Both the position numbers and the translations under genes were made by a program. The notes under the pieces were generated by a model. It was not told the DNA's origin. It worked only from the letters and a program-made list of their open reading frames with translations, and did no database searches. This document shows, piece by piece, positions 45,101-55,225 of a DNA stretch of 64,000 bases. This stretch comes from Simplicispira sedimenti (GTDB lineage: Bacteria; Pseudomonadota; Gammaproteobacteria; Burkholderiales; Burkholderiaceae_C), in the NCBI RefSeq assembly GCF_022760965.1, contig NZ_JAKVIJ010000007.1, positions 1 to 64,000 on the forward strand, written 5' to 3'. Numbering within the stretch: the first letter of the stretch is position 1; every line of letters starts with the position of its first letter.

Positions 45101-45949
45101 ATGTCCCTCCACGGCAAGACCCTGTTCATCAGCGGCGGCTCGCGCGGCATCGGCCTCGCGATCGCGCTGCGCGCGGCGCGTGACGGCGCCAACGTGGCCA
45201 TCGCGGCCAAGACCTCGGAACCGCACCCCACGCTGCCGGGCACCATCCACACCGCAGCGCGCGAGATCGAGGCCGCGGGCGGCCAGGCCTTGCCGCTGCT
45301 GTGCGACATCCGCGACGCGGACCAGATCGACGCCGCCGTGGCCCGCACCGTGGAGCGCTTTGGCGGCATCGACATCTGCATCAACAACGCCTCGGCCATC
45401 CACCTCACGGGCACGCTGCAGACCGAGCCCAAACGGCTGGACCTGATGCAGAACATCAACGCCCGGGGCACCTTCCTGGTCAGCCGCGCCTGCATCCCGC
45501 ACCTGATGAAGGCGGCCAACCCGCATGTGCTCAACCTGGCACCACCGCTCGAATTCAAGCCCGAATGGTTCGCCCCCTACCCGGCCTACGCGCTGGCCAA
45601 GTATTCGATGAGCCTCTACGCCATGGCCATGGCAGAGGAGTTCCGGCGCGAGCGCATCGCCTTCAACACGCTCTGGCCCAAGACCTACATCGACACCGCC
45701 GCCGTGCGCCACATCGCGGGCACGCAGGCACGGGCCGTGAGCCGCACACCCGAGATCATGGCGGACGCTGCCTGGCACATCCTCACCCAGCCGAGCACCG
45801 CCTTCACGGGCCGGCACTGCGTGGACGAAGACGTGCTGGTGGAGGCCGGGGTGCGCGACATGCGACCCTACCGCTGCGAGCCGGGCAGCACGCCGCTGGC
45901 GTTCGACCTGTTCGTGCAGCCGGGGCACCATCCGCAGGCCGTCGTGTAA
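45101..45949 (+). CDS. SDR oxidoreductase, HSDL2-like
   Basis: A 282-residue short-chain dehydrogenase with cofactor motif SGGSRGIGLAIALRAA, INNASAIHLTGTL (the NNAG-like motif), and an active-site Tyr-x3-Lys in PYPAYALAKYSMSL. In place of the usual catalytic Ser strand it reads NLAPPLEFKPEWF, a hallmark of the HSDL2-like subgroup. The ribosome site AAGGAAA precedes the ATG at 45101. It probably acts on an acyl or hydroxyacyl-CoA-type substrate; co-transcribed with the TetR gene 14 bases downstream. Confidence 0.87.
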   Translation: MSLHGKTLFISGGSRGIGLAIALRAARDGANVAIAAKTSEPHPTLPGTIHTAAREIEAAGGQALPLLCDIRDADQIDAAVARTVERFGGIDICINNASAIHLTGTLQTEPKRLDLMQNINARGTFLVSRACIPHLMKAANPHVLNLAPPLEFKPEWFAPYPAYALAKYSMSLYAMAMAEEFRRERIAFNTLWPKTYIDTAAVRHIAGTQARAVSRTPEIMADAAWHILTQPSTAFTGRHCVDEDVLVEAGVRDMRPYRCEPGSTPLAFDLFVQPGHHPQAVV

Positions 45950-45963
45950 TTACGCGGCTTCGC

Positions 45964-46593
45964 ATGGCCTCCATCACACGGCGCAACCGCGCCACCACCG
46001 ACACCTCTCCGCCCGCCGCCATGGACCGGTTGGTCGAGGCTTTCGAGCGCCTGCTCGCGCGCGGCGAGAGCTTCACGACCATCAGCGTGGAAGAGCTGGC
46101 GCGGGAAGCGGGCATGGCGCGCGCCACCTTCTACCTGCACTGTCGCAACAAGGGGCAGCTCGTCAGCCACGCCATGCAGGCGGTGCAACTGCAGCTCAAG
46201 ACCGCCGCCCGGGCGCGGCTGAAGAAGTCCGGCAGCTACGGGCGCACCGAGTTCCAGGCCTTCATGCGCGAGGTGGTAGAGATCCTGTTCCAGCACCGGC
46301 ACGCCATCTGGGCCATGAACGAGGTGTCCGCCTACGATCCGCAGGTGCAGGCGGTGTTCGCCGAATTCATGGACCAGCGCACCCGCGAGATCCAGCGCAC
46401 GCTCGACCAGCTCGCAAAGGAAGGCGCCGCCCACCCGGCCGCGCAAGCTGGTCTCGCGCGCATGCTGGCTTGGACCATCGAGCGCAGCTTCTGCAAGATG
46501 CTGAACGAACAGAGCACGCCCAAGGAGCGCGAGGCGCTGGCGGACATGCTTACGCACACGATCTGGAGTGCGCTCGCGTCGGTCGGCGGCTGA
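45964..46593 (+). CDS. TetR-family transcriptional regulator
   Basis: A 209-residue regulator. The N-terminal HTH reads FTTISVEELAREAGMARATF then YLHCRNKGQLV, the standard TetR pattern; the rest is a helical ligand domain ending in ALADMLTHTIWSALA. It likely binds the palindrome at 45015-45029 and controls both the SDR-tetR and the malonyl-CoA decarboxylase operons; an acyl-CoA or malonate-type ligand is a guess. It is convergent with the MerR gene. Confidence 0.87.
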   Translation: MASITRRNRATTDTSPPAAMDRLVEAFERLLARGESFTTISVEELAREAGMARATFYLHCRNKGQLVSHAMQAVQLQLKTAARARLKKSGSYGRTEFQAFMREVVEILFQHRHAIWAMNEVSAYDPQVQAVFAEFMDQRTREIQRTLDQLAKEGAAHPAAQAGLARMLAWTIERSFCKMLNEQSTPKEREALADMLTHTIWSALASVGG

Positions 46594-46662
46594 TGCCGTG
46601 AAAAGAAAAAAGCGCCGAGGCCCAAAAGCCAACGACGCCACAACAGAACGAGTCCAGCGACA

Positions 46663-47148
46663 TCAGTCCAGCGGAGGCAGCCCCAGGTTCTGGCGCACAT
46701 TGCTGTTGATGATGCGCAGCTCGGCCAGGCTGCTCTCGATGTGTGCGCGCTTTTGCTCCAGCTCGGCAATGACCTTGTCGGTGCGCTGTAGCACATAGCG
46801 CAGCTGCTGCTCGCGGCCCTCGCCAGCCTGGCCGTACATGTCGAGGTACTGCTTGATCTCGGCCAGCGAGGAGCCGATGGCCTTGGCACGCAGGATCAGC
46901 GCCAGCCGCGCACGGTCGCGGCGGCTGTACACGCGGGTGCCATTGATGCGGCGCGGGCTCAGCAGACCTTTGTCTTCGTAGAAGCGCAGGGTCCGCGGCG
47001 TCACGTCAAAGGCGTTGCACAGCTCTGTGACCCCGAACAGCTCCGAATGCTTGTCGTCGCTGTTGTGGTCATCCAGCAGCTGGCGCGCGGCCGCCGCCGT
47101 GGCTGCAGCCTGCGCGTCGCCCTGCGCGGAAGTGCGGCCTGCAGCCAT
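46663..47148 (-). CDS. MerR-family regulator, LiuR-like
   Basis: A 161-residue MerR protein with a 35-residue Ala-rich leader and then FGVTELCNAFDVTPRTLRFY and EDKGLLSPRRINGTRVYSRR (HTH and wing), a dimerisation coiled coil (about 120-148) and a tail IINSNVRQNLG. It lacks metal-binding Cys and resembles LiuR, which controls leucine and branched acyl-CoA catabolism. The gene starts two bases after the SCP2 gene stop. A perfect LiuR-like palindrome at 47541-47554 lies between this pair and the divergent carboxylase operon. Confidence 0.85.
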   Translation of the reverse strand: MAAGRTSAQGDAQAAATAAAARQLLDDHNSDDKHSELFGVTELCNAFDVTPRTLRFYEDKGLLSPRRINGTRVYSRRDRARLALILRAKAIGSSLAEIKQYLDMYGQAGEGREQQLRYVLQRTDKVIAELEQKRAHIESSLAELRIINSNVRQNLGLPPLD

Positions 47149-47150
47149 GT

Positions 47151-47447
47151 TCAGACCACCCGTTGCAGCTTCATGGCGACGCTCATGTCGCCGCTGACCT
47201 TGAACTTGCCGCTCATGAAGCCGGTGACAGGGTTCAGCTGGCCGGTGAGCAGTGCGTTCAGGTTCTCCAGCGAGATGGCCACAGTGCAGTCGGTTTCGCG
47301 GTCGTTGTTGTCCACGGTGTTGGGGGTGGATGCGCCATCGATGACGATCTTGCCATCGTCGCCGCAATCGAACTTCAGCACGGCGTTCAGGCCGCTGTTG
47401 TCGCCCACTTTGGCGCGGATGGCTTCGGTGCATTCCTGGATGTTCAT
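47151..47447 (-). CDS. SCP2 sterol-carrier-domain protein
   Basis: A 98-residue single SCP2 domain: VGDNSGLNAVLKFDCGDDGK, TDCTVAISLENLNALLTGQL and GFMSGKFKVSGDMSVAMKLQ are the conserved strands and helix. Such proteins bind fatty acyl-CoA or sterol-like lipids. Placed before the LiuR-like gene and opposite an acyl-CoA operon, it may carry the hydrophobic substrate. The ATG at 47447 starts MNIQECTEAIRAKV. Confidence 0.87.
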   Translation of the reverse strand: MNIQECTEAIRAKVGDNSGLNAVLKFDCGDDGKIVIDGASTPNTVDNNDRETDCTVAISLENLNALLTGQLNPVTGFMSGKFKVSGDMSVAMKLQRVV

Positions 47448-47540
47448 GGTGTTCCTTGCAGGTGTTGAGAAATCAGGGTGTGCATCATAAAGCCATTTCA
47501 TCACGCATAGACAAGGGAAAATACCTATAAGACATATGGT

Positions 47541-47554
47541 TGACGTTAACGTCA
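47541..47554. promoter_or_regulatory. LiuR-like palindromic operator
   Basis: TGACGTTAACGTCA is a perfect 14-base palindrome (TTGACGTTAACGTCAT in context), 55-41 bases before the SDR start and 94 bases before the SCP2 start. LiuR sites are known as palindromes built on ACGT-N-ACGT; the fit, plus the adjacent MerR gene, supports control of both divergent operons. Confidence 0.75.
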
Positions 47555-47595
47555 TGTTGACATCTAATTCGTCACCCAAGCAGTTTCAACCCTCC

Positions 47596-48504
47596 ATGAA
47601 CCAGCCCACTCCTCCACTTCAGAACACAGCCTCCCAGGCCGCGCGCTATGACAGCGTCTTCCGTCCAGGCCTGTTTGCCGGTCGCACCCTCTGGGTGACG
47701 GGCGGCGGCAGTGGCATCGGCCGCTGCGTGGCCCACGAACTGGCGTCGCTGGGCGCGCGCGTCGTCATCAGCGGCCGCACCCAGGAGAAGCTCGACCGCG
47801 TGGCGCAGGAAATCCGCGACGACGGCGGCCTGTGCGAGACCATCGCCTTCGACATCCGCGACGAGGAAGCCGTCAAGGCCGCCGTGGCCACCATGGTGAA
47901 AAAGGTGGGCCCCATCGCCGGCCTGGTGAACAACGCGGGCGGGCAGTTTCCCGCGCCGCTGCAGGCCATCAGCAAGCGCGGCTTCGAGGCCGTGGTGAGC
48001 AACAACCTCACGGGCGGCTTTCTGATGATGCGCGAGGTGTTCCTGCAGAGCATGCAGGAGCACGGCGGCGCGATCGTCAACATGACGGCGGACTTCCGCA
48101 ACGGCATGCCCGGCATGGGCCACTCGGGCGCGGCGCGCGCGGGCATGAGCAACCTGACCATGAGCGCCGCCTTTGAATGGGCCAGCAGCGGCGTGCGCGT
48201 GAACGCCGTGGCGCCGGGCTGGGTGGCCTCCTCGGGCATGGACAGCTATGGCGGCGCCGTCAAGGCGCTGATCCCGCAACTGCGCCAGCATGTGCCGCTG
48301 CGCCGCCTGGCGACCGAGGCCGAGATCAGCGCGGCCATCGTCTTCCTGCTCAGCCCCGGCGCGGCCTTCATCACCGGCATCACGGTGCAGATCGATGGCG
48401 CGGCCTCACTGGGCAGTGCCGTGTTCCCCAGCCTGGACCATCAACGCTCCCAACCTTTCGAGGGCTTCCACCGCGCCCAGCCGCCGGAGGTGCTCAAACC
48501 ATGA
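47596..48504 (+). CDS. SDR-family oxidoreductase of the carboxylase operon
   Basis: A 302-residue SDR. Cofactor motif TGGGSGIGRCVAHELASLGA, then LVNNAGGQFPAPL. At the catalytic positions the sequence reads NMTADFRNGMPGMGHSGAAR, so the usual Tyr of YxxxK is replaced by His (HSGAA R), as in the AtuB and peroxisomal trans-2-enoyl-CoA reductase-like SDRs with atypical active sites. It may reduce or isomerise an enoyl-CoA. The ATG at 47596 is chosen; its stop overlaps the next gene by ATGA. Confidence 0.83.
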   Translation: MNQPTPPLQNTASQAARYDSVFRPGLFAGRTLWVTGGGSGIGRCVAHELASLGARVVISGRTQEKLDRVAQEIRDDGGLCETIAFDIRDEEAVKAAVATMVKKVGPIAGLVNNAGGQFPAPLQAISKRGFEAVVSNNLTGGFLMMREVFLQSMQEHGGAIVNMTADFRNGMPGMGHSGAARAGMSNLTMSAAFEWASSGVRVNAVAPGWVASSGMDSYGGAVKALIPQLRQHVPLRRLATEAEISAAIVFLLSPGAAFITGITVQIDGAASLGSAVFPSLDHQRSQPFEGFHRAQPPEVLKP

Positions 48505-50123
48505 CGCAGATCCGCTCCCAGATCGATCCCCGCAGCGAGGGTTTTCGCCGCAACCACGAGCGCATGGCCGAACGGCTGGCGCAGGTGCAGGCCCTGCAGG
48601 GCCAGGTGGTGGCGGAATCCGCCTCCAAGCAGGACAAGTTCGAGAAGAAGGGCCAGTTGCTGCCGCGCGAGCGCGTGGCGCGCCTGCTCGACCGGGGCAG
48701 CAGCTTCCTGGAACTCAGCGCCCTGGCGGGCCTGGGGATGCACGATGACGACGGCAAGAAGTCCGTGCTCGGCGGCGGCTCCATCGTGGGCATCGGCCAG
48801 GTGGCAGGCAAGCGCGTGCTGATTTCGGCCAGCGACAGCGCCGTCAAGGGCGGCACCGTGGCGCCCATGGGTCTGAAGAAAGGCCTGCGCGCACAAGCCA
48901 TCGCGCTGCAGAACAAGCTGCCGCTGGTGGCGCTGGTCGAATCGGGTGGCGCCAACCTGATGTACCAGGCCGACATTTTTGTGGACGGCGGACGCAGCTT
49001 CGCCAACCAGGCGCGCCTGTCGGCGGCGGGGATTCCGCAGATCGCCGTGGTGCACGGGTCGTCCACGGCCGGTGGCGCCTACCTGCCCGGCCTGTCGGAC
49101 TATGTGGTATTGGTCAAGGACCGCTCCAGCATCTACCTGGCCGGCCCGCCGCTGGTGAAGGCCGCCATTGGCGAGGACACCACCGACGACGAACTGGGCG
49201 GCAGCGACCTGCACGCCCGCGTGACCGGCCTGGGCGAGTACCTGGCCGAGAACGACGCGCACGCCATCGCCATCGCCCGCGACCTGATGGACCACCTGCC
49301 CTGGGACGAGGCCGGCGGGCCCGACGGCAGTGTGCGTGCGCCGCTCTACGACGCGGAAGAACTGCTGGGCATCGTCCCGGCCGACGAGCGCGAGCCCTAC
49401 GACGCGCGCGAGATCATCGCGCGCATCGTCGATGGCTCGCACTTCCTCGAATTCAAGGCGGCCTTCGACAGCGACACGGTGTGCGGCCATGCGCGCATCA
49501 ATGGCCACCGGGTCGGCCTCATCGCCAACAACGGCCCCATCCAGCCCACGGGCTCGGTCAAGGCGGCGCAGTTCATCCAGCTGTGCGACCAGAGCGGCAC
49601 GCCGCTGGTCTTTCTGCAGAACACCACGGGCTACATGGTGGGCACGGCGGCCGAGCGCGCCGGTGCCATCAAGCACGGCAGCAAGATGATCCAGGCCGTG
49701 GCCAATGCGCGCGTACCCAAGTTCACCATCGTGGTGGGCGGTTCGTTCGGCGCAGGCAACTACGGCATGTGCGGGCGCGGCTTCGACCCGGATTTCATCT
49801 TCAGTTGGCCCAGCGCACGCACCGCCGTCATGGGCGGCGCCCAGGCCGCCATGGTCATGGAGATGATCAGCCGAGGCAAGCTGGAGCGCGCTGGCGTGCC
49901 CCTGGGCGAGCAGGCCGAGGCAGGCATCAAGGCCATGAGCGAGCAGCTCAAGCGCCGCCTGGATGCCGAATCCGACGTGCTGTTCGGCACCGCGCGCCTG
50001 TGGGACGACGGAATCATCGACCCGCGCGAAACCCGCAACGTGCTCGCCCAATGCCTGGCCATGGCCCGCGACGCACGCCAGCGCGTGCTGCACCCCAACA
50101 CCTTCGGCATCGCCCGCATGTAA
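48501..50123 (+). CDS. acyl-CoA carboxylase carboxyltransferase (beta) subunit, AtuC/LiuB-like
   Basis: A 540-residue carboxyltransferase with the two crotonase-like lobes: N-lobe segments LLPRERVARLLDRGSSFLEL and VHGSSTAGGAYLPGLSDYVV, C-lobe NTTGYMVGTAAERAGAIKHG and FTIVVGGSFGAGNYGMCGRG. It transfers CO2 from carboxybiotin to the gamma-carbon of an unsaturated branched acyl-CoA. The loop LVESGGANLMYQADIFVDGG is nearer to geranyl-CoA carboxylase AtuC than to 3-methylcrotonyl-CoA carboxylase LiuB, which I recall as longer here (PLQDEVFPD). It pairs with the biotin subunit at 52257. Confidence 0.88.
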   Translation: MTQIRSQIDPRSEGFRRNHERMAERLAQVQALQGQVVAESASKQDKFEKKGQLLPRERVARLLDRGSSFLELSALAGLGMHDDDGKKSVLGGGSIVGIGQVAGKRVLISASDSAVKGGTVAPMGLKKGLRAQAIALQNKLPLVALVESGGANLMYQADIFVDGGRSFANQARLSAAGIPQIAVVHGSSTAGGAYLPGLSDYVVLVKDRSSIYLAGPPLVKAAIGEDTTDDELGGSDLHARVTGLGEYLAENDAHAIAIARDLMDHLPWDEAGGPDGSVRAPLYDAEELLGIVPADEREPYDAREIIARIVDGSHFLEFKAAFDSDTVCGHARINGHRVGLIANNGPIQPTGSVKAAQFIQLCDQSGTPLVFLQNTTGYMVGTAAERAGAIKHGSKMIQAVANARVPKFTIVVGGSFGAGNYGMCGRGFDPDFIFSWPSARTAVMGGAQAAMVMEMISRGKLERAGVPLGEQAEAGIKAMSEQLKRRLDAESDVLFGTARLWDDGIIDPRETRNVLAQCLAMARDARQRVLHPNTFGIARM

Positions 50124-50151
50124 CCCCTTTCTTGAATCTGGAGCACACACC

Positions 50152-51306
50152 ATGCAATTCACCCCCGAGCACGAGCAGATCCGCGACACGGTGCGCAAAT
50201 TCGTCGCCAACGAGATCAACCCCCACACCCGCGAATGGGAGAAGGCCGGCATCTTCCCCGCGCACCAGCTCTTCAAGAAGATGGGCAACCTGGGCCTGCT
50301 GGGCATCAAGTACCCCACCGAGTACGGCGGCATGGGGCTGGACTTCAGTTACTCCATGGTCATGGCCGAGGCGCTGGGCACGTGCAACGTGGGCGGCGTG
50401 CCCATGGCGATTGGCGTGCAGACGGACATGTGCACCCCGGCGCTGGCGCGCTTTGGCAGCGACGAGCTGCGCCGTGAATTCCTCGCACCTTCCATCGCGG
50501 GCGACCTGGTGGGCTGCATCGGCGTGAGCGAAGTCACCGGCGGCTCGGACGTGGCCGCGCTCAAGACCACGGCCAAGAAGGATGGCGGCGACTATCTTCT
50601 GAACGGCTCCAAGATGTGGATCACCAACGGCATGCAGGCCGACTGGTGCTGCCTGCTGGCCAACACCAGCGAGGGGCCGGTGCACTCGAACAAGTCGCTC
50701 ATCATGGTGCCGCTCGATGCCCCCGGCGTGACGCGCCAGAAGATCGAGAAGATCGGCATGCATTCGAGCGACACGGCGCAGCTCTTCTTCGACAACGTGC
50801 GCGTGCCCCAGCGCAACCTCATCGGCCAGGAGGGCGCGGGCTTCATGTTCCAGATGCTGCAGTTCCAGGAAGAGCGCCTGTATGGCGCGGCCAGCAGCCT
50901 CCAGTCGCTGGACAACCTGATCGACCAGACCATCGAATACACGCGCCAGCGCCACACCTTCGGCCAGCCCCTCCTGAACAACCAGGTGGTGCACTTCCGC
51001 CTGGCCGAGCTGCGCACCGAAGTCGAAGCCCTGCGCGCCCTCACCTACCGCGCCGTGGAGTCGTATGTGGCGGGCCAGGACGTGACCAAGCTCGCCTCCA
51101 TGGCCAAGCTCAAGGCGGGGCGCCTGTCGCGTGAGGTGGCGGACAGTTGCCTGCAGTACTGGGGTGGCATGGGCTTCACGGCGGACAACCCCATCAGCCA
51201 AGCCTACCGCGACAGCCGCTTGATCTCCATCGGTGGTGGGGCCGACGAAATCATGCTCGGCATCATCTGCAAGCTCGAAGGCACCCTCCCCGGCAAGAAG
51301 CGCTGA
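50152..51306 (+). CDS. acyl-CoA dehydrogenase, AtuD-like
   Basis: A 384-residue FAD flavoenzyme. VGCIGVSEVTGGSDVAALKT and KMWITNGMQADWCCLLA are the FAD-binding signature regions; the C-terminal part has the quotient LQYWGGMGFTADNPISQAYR and SRLISIGGGADEIMLGIICK. The stretch MAIGVQTDMCTPALARFGSD recalls citronellyl-CoA dehydrogenase AtuD. It would introduce the double bond that lets the carboxylase act. It follows the carboxyltransferase by 28 bases. Confidence 0.9.
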   Translation: MQFTPEHEQIRDTVRKFVANEINPHTREWEKAGIFPAHQLFKKMGNLGLLGIKYPTEYGGMGLDFSYSMVMAEALGTCNVGGVPMAIGVQTDMCTPALARFGSDELRREFLAPSIAGDLVGCIGVSEVTGGSDVAALKTTAKKDGGDYLLNGSKMWITNGMQADWCCLLANTSEGPVHSNKSLIMVPLDAPGVTRQKIEKIGMHSSDTAQLFFDNVRVPQRNLIGQEGAGFMFQMLQFQEERLYGAASSLQSLDNLIDQTIEYTRQRHTFGQPLLNNQVVHFRLAELRTEVEALRALTYRAVESYVAGQDVTKLASMAKLKAGRLSREVADSCLQYWGGMGFTADNPISQAYRDSRLISIGGGADEIMLGIICKLEGTLPGKKR

Positions 51307-51316
51307 AGCGGATTGA

Positions 51317-51350
51317 TGCTATGACTTTTATAGCTATTAGCGCAGTATCT
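51317..51350. repeat. half copy of the dispersed repeat at the start of the hydratase gene
   Basis: ATGCTATGACTTTTATAGCT then ATTAGCGCAGTATC. It matches one arm and flank of the element (compare 42717). The start codon of the following gene and roughly its first ten codons come from this sequence. Confidence 0.55.
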
Positions 51351-52136
51351 ACGGGCCCCGTGCTCGAAATCACCTTGAACCGACCCGACGTGCGCAACGC
51401 CATGTCGCTGGCCATGGTGGAGGAGCTGCGCCAGGCCCTGGCGCAGGCCGAAGCCAGCGTGGGCAGCGCCCAGCCGACCCGCGTGGTGGTGCTGCGCGGC
51501 GCGGGCGGGCATTTCTGCGCCGGGGGCGACCTCAAGGACATGGCCATGGCCCGCATGCGCGCCATGGAGGCCCCGGCAGGCACCGACCCCATTGCTGAAG
51601 TCAATGCCGCCTTCGGCCGCATGTGCGCGGCCTTTGCCGACACGCCGCTGGCTGTGGTGGCGGTGCTGGAAGGTACGGTGATGGGCGGCGGCTTTGGCCT
51701 GGCCTGCGTGGCCGATGTGGCCATCGCCACCGAAACAGCCAGCTTCCGCCTGCCCGAAACCTCGCTGGGCGTGGTGCCCGCGCAGATCGCACCCTTCCTC
51801 GTCGAGCGCCTGGGCTACTCGCAGGCCAAGCGCCTGGCAGTGACCGGCGGCAAGCTGGATGCGGCGCAGGCGCTGCGCATCGGCCTGGTGCACCAGCAAG
51901 TGGCCACCGCCGACGTGGACGCCGCGCTGCAGGCCGTGCTGGCCGACATCCTGGCCTGCGCCCCTGGCGCCCTGGCCGCCACCAAGGCGCTGATGGCCAA
52001 GGCCCGCTGGAACGCCCCCGCCGCGCTGGTCGATGAGGCCGCCGCCCTCTTCTCGCGCGCCGCCCAGGGCCCCGAGGGGCAAGAAGGCACCGGCGCATTC
52101 CTGCAGAAACGCAAACCACACTGGGTTCCCGCATGA
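51321..52136 (+). CDS. enoyl-CoA hydratase, AtuE/LiuC-like
   Basis: A 271-residue crotonase. The oxyanion segments are GAGGHFCAGGDLKDMAMARM and GTVMGGGFGLACVADVAIAT, and RLPETSLGVVPAQIAPFLVE carries the Glu of hydratases. It should hydrate the glutaconyl-type CoA product of the carboxylase. The N-terminus MTFIAISAVSTG is translated from half of a dispersed repeat, with family homology beginning at GPVLEITLNRPDVRNAMS. Its stop overlaps an ATGA that begins a vestigial biotin carboxylase start. Confidence 0.88.
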   Translation: MTFIAISAVSTGPVLEITLNRPDVRNAMSLAMVEELRQALAQAEASVGSAQPTRVVVLRGAGGHFCAGGDLKDMAMARMRAMEAPAGTDPIAEVNAAFGRMCAAFADTPLAVVAVLEGTVMGGGFGLACVADVAIATETASFRLPETSLGVVPAQIAPFLVERLGYSQAKRLAVTGGKLDAAQALRIGLVHQQVATADVDAALQAVLADILACAPGALAATKALMAKARWNAPAALVDEAAALFSRAAQGPEGQEGTGAFLQKRKPHWVPA

Positions 52137-52256
52137 GCTTTTCCAAGATCCTGATTGCGAACCGGGGCGACCAGCCGCGCAGCGGCGCAGCGGCGAAGCC
52201 ACATCGCATGGTGCGCGCAGCGCACGCAGGCGGTTTCTCCGCGAAAGGGGCAACAC

Positions 52257-52264
<8 letters not shown>
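52133..52264 (+). other. vestigial duplicate start of the biotin carboxylase gene
   Basis: The ATG at 52133 (ATGA overlap with the hydratase stop, as at other joints of this operon) opens a 43-codon frame beginning MSFSKILIANRGD, the N-terminus of a biotin carboxylase, and then runs into unrelated sequence and stops at 52264. The true gene starts again at 52257 with MFNKILIANRGEIACRVI. The two 5' segments encode the same peptide but differ at several synonymous positions, so this is not a recent tandem copy. The roughly 85 bases in between are GC-rich with cgcagcggcgcagcggcg; they end in a ribosome site (AAAGGGG). A recombination joint with a paralogue and its leader is the best explanation. 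Confidence 0.8.
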
Positions 52265-54247
<1,983 letters not shown>

Positions 54248-54251
<4 letters not shown>

Positions 54252-55123
54252 CGCAAGAAAAAGCCATCCTCACCTGCGCCCTCACCGGCGTGCTGACCAA
54301 CCCCCAGCAACACCCGGTGCCCGTCACGCCCGAGCAAATGGCGGCCCAAGCGCGCCAGGCGTTCGATGCAGGCGCCAGCATCATGCACGTGCACATCCGC
54401 GCGCAGGAACCCGGCATGGGCCACATGCCCAGTTGGGACCCGAACGTGGCCCAGGAGGTGGTGGACGCCATCCGCCAGGCCTGCCCGGGCGTCATCATCA
54501 ACCTGACCACCGGCGTGATCGGCAAGGACATCAGCGGCCCGGTGGACTGCATCCGGCGCGTCAAGCCCGAGATCGCCGCCTGCAACGCGGGCAGCCTGAA
54601 CTACCTCAAGATCAAGGAAGACGGCAACTGGGCCTGGCCGCCCATGGTGTTCGACAACCCGGTGGCCAAGGTGCAGCAGTTCCTCGACGTGATGGAGGAA
54701 TGCGGCACGCACCCCGAGTTCGAGTGCTTCGACGTGGGCATCGTGCGCTCGGTCACCATGTTCATCAAAAACGGCATGCTCAAGCCCTCCATGGGCCGCC
54801 CCGAGTACAACCTGGTGATGGGCGTGGCCTCGGGCATGCCCTGCGATGCGCAACTGCTGGAACTGCTGCCCCAGTGGATGGCACCGGGCGCCGTCTGGCA
54901 GGCCACGCTGATCGGCCGCCAGGAGATCTGGCCCGTGCACCAGAAGACGGCCGACCTCGGCGGCATGCTGCGCACCGGCCTGGAAGACACCTTCTACCTG
55001 CCCGATGGCAGCCGCGCCAACGGCAACGGCGTGCTCATCGAGGCCCTGGCCCAATGCGCCCGCAACGCGGGCCGAGACATCGCTTCGCCCGCCGAAGCAC
55101 GGCAAATGCTGGGCTTGGCCTGA
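54248..55123 (+). CDS. beta-keto acid cleavage enzyme (BKACE, DUF849)
   Basis: A 291-residue TIM-barrel BKACE. The Zn-binding His pair is His47 and His49 in ASIMHVHIRA; VIINLTTGVIG and FECFDVGIVRSVTMFIKNGM are conserved strands. The founding member Kce condenses a beta-keto acid with acetyl-CoA to give acetoacetate and a new acyl-CoA. It overlaps the biotin subunit stop by ATGA, so it belongs to the operon; the expected lyase (AtuA, HMG-CoA lyase) is missing. The keto acid is unknown. Confidence 0.9.
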
Positions 55124-55225
55124 GCTTCACCCGGCCCGTGCGCGACAGGCCCCCGCCAGAGGGGTCGGCGCACCGCCTGCACGCAACGCGGCAGGCCTCC
55201 CCCCCATAAAACAGGAGACAAACGC

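Noticed and set aside
48441..50333. Long antisense frame across the carboxyltransferase gene
   Set aside because: Same reason: a composition-driven shadow of a recognised gene.
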